A stretch of DNA of 5,532 bases from an uncultured Lachnospiraceae bacterium (GTDB lineage Bacteria; Bacillota; Clostridia; Lachnospirales; Lachnospiraceae), in assembly GCA_905201915.1 (NCBI GenBank), contig CAJKQE010000120.1, forward strand, positions 1 to 5,532. The letters run 5' to 3'. Both the position numbers and the translations under genes were made by a program. Of the stretch, positions 1 through 5,269 are shown one piece after another; the first letter of the stretch is position 1, and the number at the start of each line of letters is the position of its first letter. A model generated the notes under the pieces. The model was not told where the DNA came from. It was given only the letters and a program-made list of their open reading frames with translations, and made no database searches.

Positions 1-13
1 GTGAATAAATCAT
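1..13 (-). CDS. Start of a divergent gene, partial
   Basis: On the minus strand an ATG at 13-11 is followed by ATT TAT TCA (Met-Ile-Tyr-Ser) and then leaves the window. It is preceded by GAAAGGAGT at 28-20, a good Shine-Dalgarno sequence 6-7 bases from the ATG. That pairing is the only evidence for a gene. Four codons cannot identify the product. The divergent arrangement with the small gene at 290 and the palindrome directly upstream of the RBS would suit an autoregulated gene, but this is inference only. Confidence 0.55.
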
Positions 14-28
14 TTTAAAACTCCTTTC

Positions 29-42
29 AAGTATATATACTT
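29..42. promoter_or_regulatory. 14-bp perfect palindrome, candidate operator
   Basis: AAGTATATATACTT is identical on both strands. It abuts the minus-strand RBS (20-28) of the divergent gene, so a protein bound here would block either transcription or ribosome access. The shape, a short TATA-rich palindrome with AGTATA/TATACT half-sites, resembles operators of small dimeric repressors such as YtrA-type GntR or PadR proteins. That comparison is general and does not identify a regulator. A chance AT-rich palindrome remains possible. Confidence 0.4.
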
Positions 43-68
43 CAAATGCGTCAATAATTTAACGCTTT

Positions 69-98
69 ATTCAACCCTATTTTCTCATAAAGTGACAA
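69..98 (-). promoter_or_regulatory. Possible promoter of the divergent leftward gene
   Basis: Reading the minus strand, TTGTCA (98-93) is a plausible -35 and TTGAAT (74-69) a weak -10, with an 18-base spacer. Transcription would start near 62 and give a leader of about 50 bases before the ATG at 13. A second -35-like TTGACG lies at 54-49, but it is too close to the TATA-rich palindrome at 29-42 to form a normal promoter with it. The assignment is weak. Confidence 0.25.
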
Positions 99-124
99 AA
101 AAATCCAGACCTATTTTTTCTTTT

Positions 125-153
125 CTGCAAAATCTTGCAGGTTTCTTTTTTTG
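125..153 (+). other. Small hairpin followed by a T-run
   Basis: CTGCAA (125-130) and TTGCAG (135-140) pair perfectly around the 4-base loop AATC and are followed by GTTTCTTTTTTT. In form this is a short Rho-independent terminator on the plus strand. However, no plus-strand gene or convincing promoter is visible before it in the window. The alternative is a 16-bp dyad operator serving the divergent promoters. The 6-bp stem is short, so either function is tentative. Confidence 0.3.
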
Positions 154-289
154 CGTATTCAGACAATTTTTTGTAAATGTAAAATATTTGAAAAACAGAA
201 CAGAAATTATACGCATATCTGGCAATTTAAAGGAGATTATGTTATTATATATAAAATAATAAAAATAACTTTATCAAGGAGGTTTTGCT

Positions 290-508
290 ATGAAAAAATA
301 TGAGCTTATTCGGGAAATCAGCAATATGTGTCGTGGAGAGATGGAATCTAACATTACAGAAATTGAAACAGATAATTTAGATGTGTATATGAAAGAGCAT
401 ATCAGCAAAGCTGCTTCCTGTGAAAAGACAGTGCTGGATAATGGTTGTGTTACTTATGATGTTATTACAAATGGATTAAAAGAAAAATATACATTTTCTG
501 AAATTTAA
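290..508 (+). CDS. Small hypothetical protein, 72 residues
   Basis: I do not recognise this protein. The ATG is placed by an excellent RBS, AAGGAGGT at 276-283, six bases upstream, and a strong terminator follows six bases after the stop, so it is a self-contained transcription unit. The product is acidic and hydrophilic with no signal peptide or membrane segment, so it is probably cytosolic. The N-terminal half (about 4-45) looks helical. The C-terminal part (about 46-69) has a pattern that could be short beta strands. It has three cysteines (C14, C44, C53), not spaced as a recognisable metal site. No promoter is convincing; the AT-rich stretch 247-260 (TATATAAAAT-like) is the likeliest -10 but has no good -35. 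A small regulatory or stress protein is conceivable, but there is no evidence for a specific role. Confidence 0.8.
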   Translation: MKKYELIREISNMCRGEMESNITEIETDNLDVYMKEHISKAASCEKTVLDNGCVTYDVITNGLKEKYTFSEI

Positions 509-513
509 TTCGG

Positions 514-561
514 TACCTCCAAGTGTTTTGGATAAGAGCATTTGGAGGTATTTGTTTTTTT
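514..561 (+). terminator. Rho-independent terminator of the 72-residue gene
   Basis: TACCTCCAA (514-522) pairs with TTGGAGGTA (542-550). The helix can be extended inward through wobble pairs to about 527/537, leaving a 9-base loop. It is followed by TTTGTTTTTTT (551-561). Stem, loop and U-run are all typical. It separates the small gene from the symporter gene. Confidence 0.88.
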
Positions 562-613
562 AAAAGAGACAGGCAGGAAATTGGATAAATTTTATCTATA
601 AATCATAAAATGA

Positions 614-642
614 TAGACGGAAGGATAAACATAGAGTATAAT
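614..642 (+). promoter_or_regulatory. Promoter of the symporter gene
   Basis: TAGACG (614-619, four of six matches to TTGACA) and a perfect TATAAT (637-642) are separated by 17 bases. The predicted start near 649 gives a leader of about 42 bases before the GTG at 691. Two short inverted repeats lie at its upstream edge: GATAAA-T-TTTATC (584-596) and ATCAT-AAA-ATGAT (602-614). Either could be an operator, the second because it abuts the -35. Confidence 0.65.
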
Positions 643-690
643 GTAGAAATTCAAAAACCCTAAAAGGGAATATAGAAAGGAAAGAAGAAA

Positions 691-1884
691 GTGAAAAAAT
701 TATTTAATAACTTGCCTTTTCGCCTGCTTTTAGGCGTTGTAATCGGTATTCTTGCAGGGCAGGTGGCAAATCTTCCGGTAATGCACGTAATCGTAACTGC
801 CAAATTTATTCTGGGGCAGATTATTACTTTTTGTGTGCCATTGATTATTATCGGATTTATTGCGCCGTCTATTACAAAATTGGGAAATAGTGCCTCTAAA
901 ATATTGGGGGTAGCAATTCTTTCTGCTTATACATCTTCAGTTTTTGCCGCATTATTTTCTATGGGAGCAGGATATACACTTATTCCTCATTTATCTATCG
1001 TTTCAGAGGTAGATGGCTTAAAGGAACTTCCAGAGCTAGTATTTAAACTGGAAATTCCTCAGATTATGCCTGTTATGAGTGCATTAGTTCTGTCTGTTAT
1101 GATTGGCCTTGCTGCTACATGGACAAAAGCCAAAACTACGATACGGTTTTTAGATGAATTTCAGAAGATGATACTTCTCATTGTATCAAAGGTGCTTATT
1201 CCTATTTTGCCATTCTTTATTGCAGTTACTTTCTGTGCATTATCTTATGAAGGAACCATCACAAAACAGCTTCCTGTATTTCTTAAAGTGATTTTGATTG
1301 TAATGGCAGGGCATTATATCTGGCTGGCGCTTTTGTATCTCATCGGGGGTATTTATTCCGGTAAAAATCCGTGGAAAGTATTAAAAAATTATGGTCCGGC
1401 TTATTTGACAGCAGTAGGAACTATGTCATCTGCAGCGACATTGGCAGTTGCGCTGCGTTGTGCAAAGAAATCAGAACCGGAGCTTCGTGACGATATGGTG
1501 GATTTCGGAATACCTCTTTTTGCCAATATTCACCTTTGCGGTTCTGTACTGACAGAAGTTTTCTTTGTTATGGTAGTTTCTAAGATTTTATACGGAGAAC
1601 TGCCGTCTGTGGGAAGTATGATACTGTTTTGTGTTCTTTTAGGCGTATTCGCCATTGGAGCTCCGGGAGTACCGGGAGGTACGGTTATGGCATCTCTGGG
1701 GCTGATTATCAGCGTTTTAGGATTTGATGAAACAGGTACAGCTTTGATATTGACAATTTTTGCATTGCAGGACAGCTTTGGTACTGCTTGTAACGTCACC
1801 GGTGACGGAGCGCTGACTATGATTTTAACAGGATTTGCGGAGAAGCATAAAATAGAACAACAAAAAATAGAAATCGACTTGTAA
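691..1884 (+). CDS. Dicarboxylate/amino acid:cation symporter (SDF/DAACS family)
   Basis: This is a polytopic membrane transporter of the glutamate-transporter fold (GltPh/GltP/SstT relatives), which couples amino acid or dicarboxylate uptake to an ion gradient. At 397 residues it is close to normal bacterial length. Family landmarks appear in order: the serine-rich HP1 motif SSAATL (246-251), the TM7 region (about 272-297), the HP2 glycine/proline loop GAPGVPGG (323-330) and the TM8 signature DSFGTACNVTGD (361-372). By eye, D361, T365, N368 and D372 match GltPh D394, T398, N401 and D405. The arginine that reads acidic substrates (R397) is glycine (G364), and the TM7 NMDGT motif is HLCGS (281-285). 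A neutral substrate and altered ion coupling are therefore likely. The start is GTG, chosen because AAAGGA (676-681) lies upstream and the basic N-terminus MKKLFNN fits. The gene is monocistronic, between its own promoter and a strong terminator. The family is sure; the substrate is unknown. Confidence 0.93.
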   Translation: MKKLFNNLPFRLLLGVVIGILAGQVANLPVMHVIVTAKFILGQIITFCVPLIIIGFIAPSITKLGNSASKILGVAILSAYTSSVFAALFSMGAGYTLIPHLSIVSEVDGLKELPELVFKLEIPQIMPVMSALVLSVMIGLAATWTKAKTTIRFLDEFQKMILLIVSKVLIPILPFFIAVTFCALSYEGTITKQLPVFLKVILIVMAGHYIWLALLYLIGGIYSGKNPWKVLKNYGPAYLTAVGTMSSAATLAVALRCAKKSEPELRDDMVDFGIPLFANIHLCGSVLTEVFFVMVVSKILYGELPSVGSMILFCVLLGVFAIGAPGVPGGTVMASLGLIISVLGFDETGTALILTIFALQDSFGTACNVTGDGALTMILTGFAEKHKIEQQKIEIDL

Positions 1885-1902
1885 ATAAAGCATATTGCAC
1901 AG

Positions 1903-1961
1903 AAAAAACCTGGAAACATGGAAATTGAACATGTTTCTGGGTTTTTTATTATATTTTTTTC
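1903..1961 (+). terminator. Strong Rho-independent terminator after the symporter gene
   Basis: Bases 1903-1920 pair with 1930-1947 in an 18-bp stem (two G-U pairs, at 1912/1938 and 1911/1939) around the 9-base loop GAAATTGAA. The right arm runs into TTTTTTATTATATTTTTTT (1942-1960). The left arm begins with an A-run (1903-1908), so the element could also terminate minus-strand transcription, although no minus-strand gene ends here. Its T-run ends only about 14 bases before the -10 of the next operon and occupies the place where a -35 would be. Confidence 0.92.
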
Positions 1962-1974
1962 ATTTCTGCATAGA

Positions 1975-1980
1975 TATAAT
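1975..1980 (+). promoter_or_regulatory. -10 element of the sugar-transport operon promoter
   Basis: TATAAT is a perfect -10 located 45 bases before the binding-protein ATG, giving a leader of about 38 bases. At the matching -35 position (1952-1957) the sequence is TATTTT, inside the preceding terminator's T-run, and there is no TGn extended -10. A strong -10 without a -35 is typical of activator-dependent promoters. The response regulator at 5270 is a plausible activator. I see no good match to a CcpA cre site between here and the ATG. Confidence 0.6.
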
Positions 1981-2024
1981 ATAGACAAACAAAAGAGCAC
2001 GTAAATAAAGGGAGGTAACCAATT

Positions 2025-3401
2025 ATGAAATTTAAAAAAGTATTTGCAATGCTGATGATAGCAACTATGCTCACATCTATGCTGGCAGGCTGCGGTGGCA
2101 GCACAGAAAACGAAGACAAAGAAACACCAAAGAAAGAGTCTTCCGAAGCAAAAGGTGACAAGGAAAAAGGCGGAGACGGAAAGGTATATTATCTGAACTT
2201 TAAACCGGAGCAGGCAGACCAGTGGGTAGAGCTGGCAAAAACTTATACAGATGAAACCGGTGTGGAAGTAGAGGTACAGACAGCCGCAGCCGGCACTTAT
2301 GAGTCTACCTTGAAATCTGAAATGGCAAAGGACGAGCCTCCTACACTGTTTCAGGTAAACGGTCCGGTGGGACTGGCTTCATGGAAGGATTACTGCTATG
2401 ATTTATCTGGCTCTCAGATTTATAAAGATGTGAGCAGTGACGATTATGTATTAAAAGACGGAGATGCTGTTCAGGGTATTGCTTATGTAATTGAAACCTA
2501 TGGTTTGATTTATAACAAGGCACTGCTGAATAAATACTTTGAACTTCCGGATGCAGAAATCAAATCCATTGATGAATTAAACAATTTTGAAGCACTGAAA
2601 AAAGTAGCAGACGGTATTCAGAAAAACAAAGATGAGTTAGGTGTTTCCGGTGCATTTACATCTGCCGGTATGGATGCTTCTTCTGACTGGAGATTTAAAA
2701 CACATTTAGCAAACCTTCCGGTTTACTATGAATATAAAAAAGACGGAATTACTTCCTCAGAGGCAATCAAAGGCACTTATCTTGAAAACTTCAAAAATGT
2801 ATGGGATTTATATTTAAAAGACTCCACTTGTGAACCTTCTATGATTTCCTCTAAGACAGGTGAAGATGCAGCTTCTGAATTCGCACTTGGCGAAGCTGTT
2901 TTCTACCAGAACGGAACATGGGCTTACAATGATATTAAAGACATGGAAGTAGCAGATGAGGATATGGGAATGCTTCCTATCTACATTGGTGCAGAAGGTG
3001 AAGAAAATCAGGGACTTTGCACAGGTTCTGAAAACTACTGGTGTGTAAATAAGAAAGCATCAGAAGAAGATATTCAGGCAACCTTGGACTTCCTTACATG
3101 GGTTGTAGAAAGCGAAGAAGGACGAGATATGCTTGCAAATGAAATGGGATTTATTACACCGTTTAAGACCTTTGACGAGTATCTGCCGGAAAATCCGTTG
3201 GTAAAAGCAAATGATGAATATGCAAAAGCAGGCAAAACACCGGTAAGCTGGAACTTTACAACTATGCCTTCCGAAGAATGGAAGAATAAGGTTGGTTCTG
3301 CAATGCTGGAATATGCACAGGGAACAGGAGAATGGGACGCTGTGAAAGCTGCATTTGTAGATGGCTGGGCTTCTGAATACGAAGCAGCACACGCAGAATA
3401 A
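2025..3401 (+). CDS. Extracellular solute-binding protein, family 1, lipoprotein (CUT1 sugar ABC transporter)
   Basis: This is the substrate-capturing component of a carbohydrate ABC importer, anchored to the outer face of the membrane. Residues 1-22 form a lipoprotein signal peptide (basic MKFKK, hydrophobic core, lipobox LAGC), with C23 the lipidated residue. Residues 24-52 are a charged Lys/Glu-rich linker. From about 54 the protein follows the family 1 binding-protein fold: the first beta strand VYYLNF, the ETYGLIYNK segment (157-165) and GEAVFYQNGTWA (289-300), both typical of sugar-binding members. The 458-residue length is normal. The ATG is fixed by AAAGGGAGGT at 2007-2016. It is the first gene of the operon, followed by a stem-loop and two permease genes. 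The mature part has four further cysteines (C124, C269, C332, C340), more than usual for an exported protein. The sugar cannot be told from sequence; the absence of an adjacent glycoside hydrolase in the window leaves it open. Confidence 0.94.
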   Translation: MKFKKVFAMLMIATMLTSMLAGCGGSTENEDKETPKKESSEAKGDKEKGGDGKVYYLNFKPEQADQWVELAKTYTDETGVEVEVQTAAAGTYESTLKSEMAKDEPPTLFQVNGPVGLASWKDYCYDLSGSQIYKDVSSDDYVLKDGDAVQGIAYVIETYGLIYNKALLNKYFELPDAEIKSIDELNNFEALKKVADGIQKNKDELGVSGAFTSAGMDASSDWRFKTHLANLPVYYEYKKDGITSSEAIKGTYLENFKNVWDLYLKDSTCEPSMISSKTGEDAASEFALGEAVFYQNGTWAYNDIKDMEVADEDMGMLPIYIGAEGEENQGLCTGSENYWCVNKKASEEDIQATLDFLTWVVESEEGRDMLANEMGFITPFKTFDEYLPENPLVKANDEYAKAGKTPVSWNFTTMPSEEWKNKVGSAMLEYAQGTGEWDAVKAAFVDGWASEYEAAHAE

Positions 3402-3415
3402 AGAAGATGAGAAAC

Positions 3416-3456
3416 AGGGCTGCTGTGTAAAAGTTTTTTATACAGGCAGCCCTTTT
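3416..3456 (+). terminator. Intercistronic stem-loop, probable partial terminator or mRNA stabiliser
   Basis: AGGGCTGC (3416-3423) pairs with GCAGCCCT (3446-3453). With G3445 bulged, the helix continues from 3424-3432 to 3436-3444 around a 3-base loop. Only TTTT (3453-3456) follows before CC. The stem is strong but the U-run is short, so termination should be incomplete. In importers of this type, such hairpins between binding-protein and permease genes are known to raise the binding-protein message relative to the permeases, by attenuation or by blocking 3' decay. That role is inferred here. Confidence 0.7.
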
Positions 3457-3478
3457 CCTGATAAAAGGGGGAAGAAAA

Positions 3479-4321
3479 TTGGAAAAGTCAATTAAAAAAT
3501 ATTTTCCTGTGTTTGTATTGCCCACCATGCTGGCATTTGTTTTAGGATTTATTGCACCCTTTGCTTTGGGTATTTATCTTTCCTTTTGCAAATTTACAAC
3601 GGTAACAGATGCCAGATGGGTAGGGTTTCAAAATTATTTAAAAGCTTTTCAGGACACAGAATTTTATCACGCTTTATGGTATACGGTTCTATTTACCGCA
3701 GTATCCGTTATTTTGATTAACGTATTGGCATTTACCGTGGCAATGCTTTTAACAAAGGGAATTAAAGGAACAAACCTTTTCCGTACAGTATTTTTTATGC
3801 CGAACTTAATCGGCGGTATTATTTTAGGTTATATCTGGCAGCTTTTGTTAAACGGTGTGTTGGCACAGTACGGAAAAACTTTAACTTTTTCATCTACCTA
3901 CGGTTTCTGGGGACTGGTTATTCTGGTGTGTTGGCAGCAAGTAGGTTATATGATGATTATCTATATTTCAGGCATTCAGAATATACCGGGTGAGCTCATT
4001 GAAGCGGCAAAGATTGACGGGGCAAATGCAAGACAGCTTCTTCGTCATGTTACCCTTCCTATGGTCATGCCGTCTATTACCATCTGTACGTTTTTGACAC
4101 TGACCAACGGCTTTAAGCTCTTTGACCAGAACTTAGCCCTCACCAACGGCGCACCGTCAAATATGTCAGAGCTTATAGCATTAAATATTTACAGAACTTT
4201 CTATGGTCGTCCCGGCTATGAAGGCGTAGGACAGGCAAAAGCCGTTATTTTCTTTGTCTTAGTGGGAATTATTGCTTTAATACAAAATCGATTGACCAGA
4301 ACAAAGGAGGTGCAGCAGTAA
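3479..4321 (+). CDS. Sugar ABC transporter permease, MalF/UgpA type
   Basis: This is one of two membrane subunits forming the translocation pore of the importer. It has 280 residues with six likely membrane segments (about 11-35, 66-92, 103-125, 142-163, 195-212 and 253-272), the usual compact form without the large periplasmic loop of E. coli MalF. The cytoplasmic EAA loop that docks the ATPase is clear at 175-194: EAAKIDGANARQLLRHVTLP. The FFMPNLIGG segment (105-113) is also characteristic. The start is TTG at 3479. It is supported by AAAAGGGGGAAG at 3463-3474 and because it keeps the basic N-terminus MEKSIKKYF; the next Met (residue 17) would cut into the first membrane helix. The gene lies downstream of the stem-loop and ends in TAATG, overlapping the next permease by one base. 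No ATPase gene accompanies it. Confidence 0.93.
   Translation: MEKSIKKYFPVFVLPTMLAFVLGFIAPFALGIYLSFCKFTTVTDARWVGFQNYLKAFQDTEFYHALWYTVLFTAVSVILINVLAFTVAMLLTKGIKGTNLFRTVFFMPNLIGGIILGYIWQLLLNGVLAQYGKTLTFSSTYGFWGLVILVCWQQVGYMMIIYISGIQNIPGELIEAAKIDGANARQLLRHVTLPMVMPSITICTFLTLTNGFKLFDQNLALTNGAPSNMSELIALNIYRTFYGRPGYEGVGQAKAVIFFVLVGIIALIQNRLTRTKEVQQ
4303..4312 (+). promoter_or_regulatory. RBS of the second permease inside the first permease gene
   Basis: AAAGGAGGTG lies within the last codons of the upstream permease (encoding TKEVQ) and eight bases before the ATG at 4321. Together with the TAATG overlap it indicates translational coupling, so the two pore subunits are made in similar amounts. It also confirms the ATG at 4321 as the start. 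Confidence 0.88.
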
Positions 4322-5160
4322 TGAAAGCAAGAAAAGCAAAACATGGTTGGCTGCTGACACTGATTTTTTCAGTTATCAGCGTACTGTATATGTACCCCAT
4401 TATACTGGTATTTATCAACTCTTTTAAAAAGAAAGCATATATCAGCCGTTATCCCTTTAAAATTCCAAAGGGAAATATGTTTGTAGGCTGGGAAAACTAT
4501 ATCCGAGGTCTGGAAAAGACAGGATTTTTCGAAGCATTTTTATGGACCTTATTTATTACCGTATGCTCGGTGGCTCTGATTGTCGTTTGCTGTTCCATGT
4601 GTGCGTGGTATATCAGCAGAGTAAAAACCTTGAGTACAAAAATTATCTATGTTTTATGTCTGTTTGCGATGGTAGTTCCTTTTCAGATGGAAATGTATAC
4701 CTTATCTAAAATTGCAAATATGCTGAAGCTGGATAATCCTTGGGGATTGATTATTATCTATCTGGGATTTGGCGCAGGACTTGCAGTCTTTATGTTTACA
4801 GGATTTGTAAAGGCAATTCCGATTGAAATCGAAGAAGCAAGTATGATTGACGGATGTACGCCGCTGCAATGTTATTTTAAGGTGGTATTTCCTATTATGA
4901 AACCTACCTGTATTACAGTGGCAATTTTGGATGCCATGTGGATATGGAACGACTATCTGCTGCCTGTGCTGGTGTTGGACACAAAGAAATATAAAACAAT
5001 TTCCATTGCCATTCAGTATTTGAAGGGCGGATACGGTTCGATTGACATGGGAGCTATGATGGGCGTTTTGGTATTGTCCATTCTTCCGATTATTGTGTTC
5101 TATCTTTTCTGCCAGCGTTATATTATCGAAGGTGTTGCAGCAGGCGCTGTAAAAGGTTGA
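4321..5160 (+). CDS. Sugar ABC transporter permease, MalG/UgpE type
   Basis: This is the second pore subunit of the importer, 279 residues, the normal length for the group. Six membrane segments are likely (about 11-33, 73-97, 107-126, 140-162, 196-216 and 246-266). The EAA loop is at 171-190: EEASMIDGCTPLQCYFKVVF, with the conserved glycine at G178. The C-terminus QRYIIEGVAAGAVKG (265-279) is the hallmark ending of MalG/UgpE-type permeases and separates it clearly from the MalF-type partner upstream. It is translationally coupled to that partner by a one-base overlap. No ATP-binding subunit follows; the next gene is a response regulator. The importer therefore probably borrows a shared ATPase of the MsmX/MsiK kind. 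No transcription terminator with a proper U-run follows, so some read-through into the regulator gene is possible. Confidence 0.94.
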   Translation: MKARKAKHGWLLTLIFSVISVLYMYPIILVFINSFKKKAYISRYPFKIPKGNMFVGWENYIRGLEKTGFFEAFLWTLFITVCSVALIVVCCSMCAWYISRVKTLSTKIIYVLCLFAMVVPFQMEMYTLSKIANMLKLDNPWGLIIIYLGFGAGLAVFMFTGFVKAIPIEIEEASMIDGCTPLQCYFKVVFPIMKPTCITVAILDAMWIWNDYLLPVLVLDTKKYKTISIAIQYLKGGYGSIDMGAMMGVLVLSILPIIVFYLFCQRYIIEGVAAGAVKG

Positions 5161-5165
5161 TTTCG

Positions 5166-5193
5166 TTGACAGAATAAAAATACATGTTACAAT
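5166..5193 (+). promoter_or_regulatory. Strong promoter of the response regulator gene
   Basis: A perfect TTGACA (5166-5171) and TACAAT (5188-5193, five of six) are separated by 16 bases, and TGT directly before the -10 forms an extended -10. It begins six bases after the permease stop codon. Transcription should start near 5200, giving a leader of about 70 bases that contains the hairpin at 5215-5247. This suggests the regulator is expressed on its own, not only by read-through from the importer operon. Confidence 0.75.
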
Positions 5194-5214
5194 AAAAGAA
5201 ATATAGGAAAACAG

Positions 5215-5247
5215 AAACAGGACTGGCAGAGAACGTCAGTCCTGTTT
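5215..5247 (+). other. Leader hairpin before the response regulator
   Basis: AAACAGGACTGGC (5215-5227) pairs with bases 5235-5247 in a 13-bp stem (one G-U pair at 5226/5236) around a 7-base loop. The following bases are GGTGATTATAAAGG, with no U-run beyond the three Ts of the stem, so it is a poor Rho-independent terminator. It may be a degraded operon terminator, a 3' stabiliser of the permease message, or a structured 5' leader of the regulator mRNA. Confidence 0.6.
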
Positions 5248-5269
5248 GGTGATTATAAAGGTGGGAGAT

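Noticed and set aside
229..259. A six-codon frame (MLLYIK) with AAAGGAG at 229-235 and ATG at 239, upstream of the 72-residue gene
   Set aside because: The RBS-to-ATG gap is only three bases, the frame lies in the stretch most likely to hold the -10 of the next gene, and there is no attenuator structure after it.
1530..2000. A long open frame on the minus strand across the 3' part of the symporter gene and its terminator
   Set aside because: It lies antisense to a clear symporter gene, crosses a strong terminator stem, and its translation is a cysteine/serine/isoleucine-rich string with no domain character.
2007..2016. Whether the operon leader before the binding-protein gene forms a riboswitch
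   Set aside because: The predicted leader is only about 38 bases and shows no stem or conserved riboswitch core.
1949..2523. Minus-strand open frames opposite the importer promoter and the 5' part of the binding-protein gene
   Set aside because: The sense frame has a complete lipoprotein signal and family 1 fold; the antisense frames resemble no protein.
3060..3528. Two overlapping minus-strand open frames opposite the end of the binding-protein gene and the start of the first permease
   Set aside because: They are antisense shadows of well-supported genes, run through the intercistronic stem-loop, and have implausible phenylalanine/cysteine-rich composition.
3527..3529. ATG at residue 17 as an alternative start of the first permease
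   Set aside because: It would remove the basic N-terminus and part of the first membrane helix and has no RBS; the TTG at 3479 has a purine-rich RBS at the right distance.
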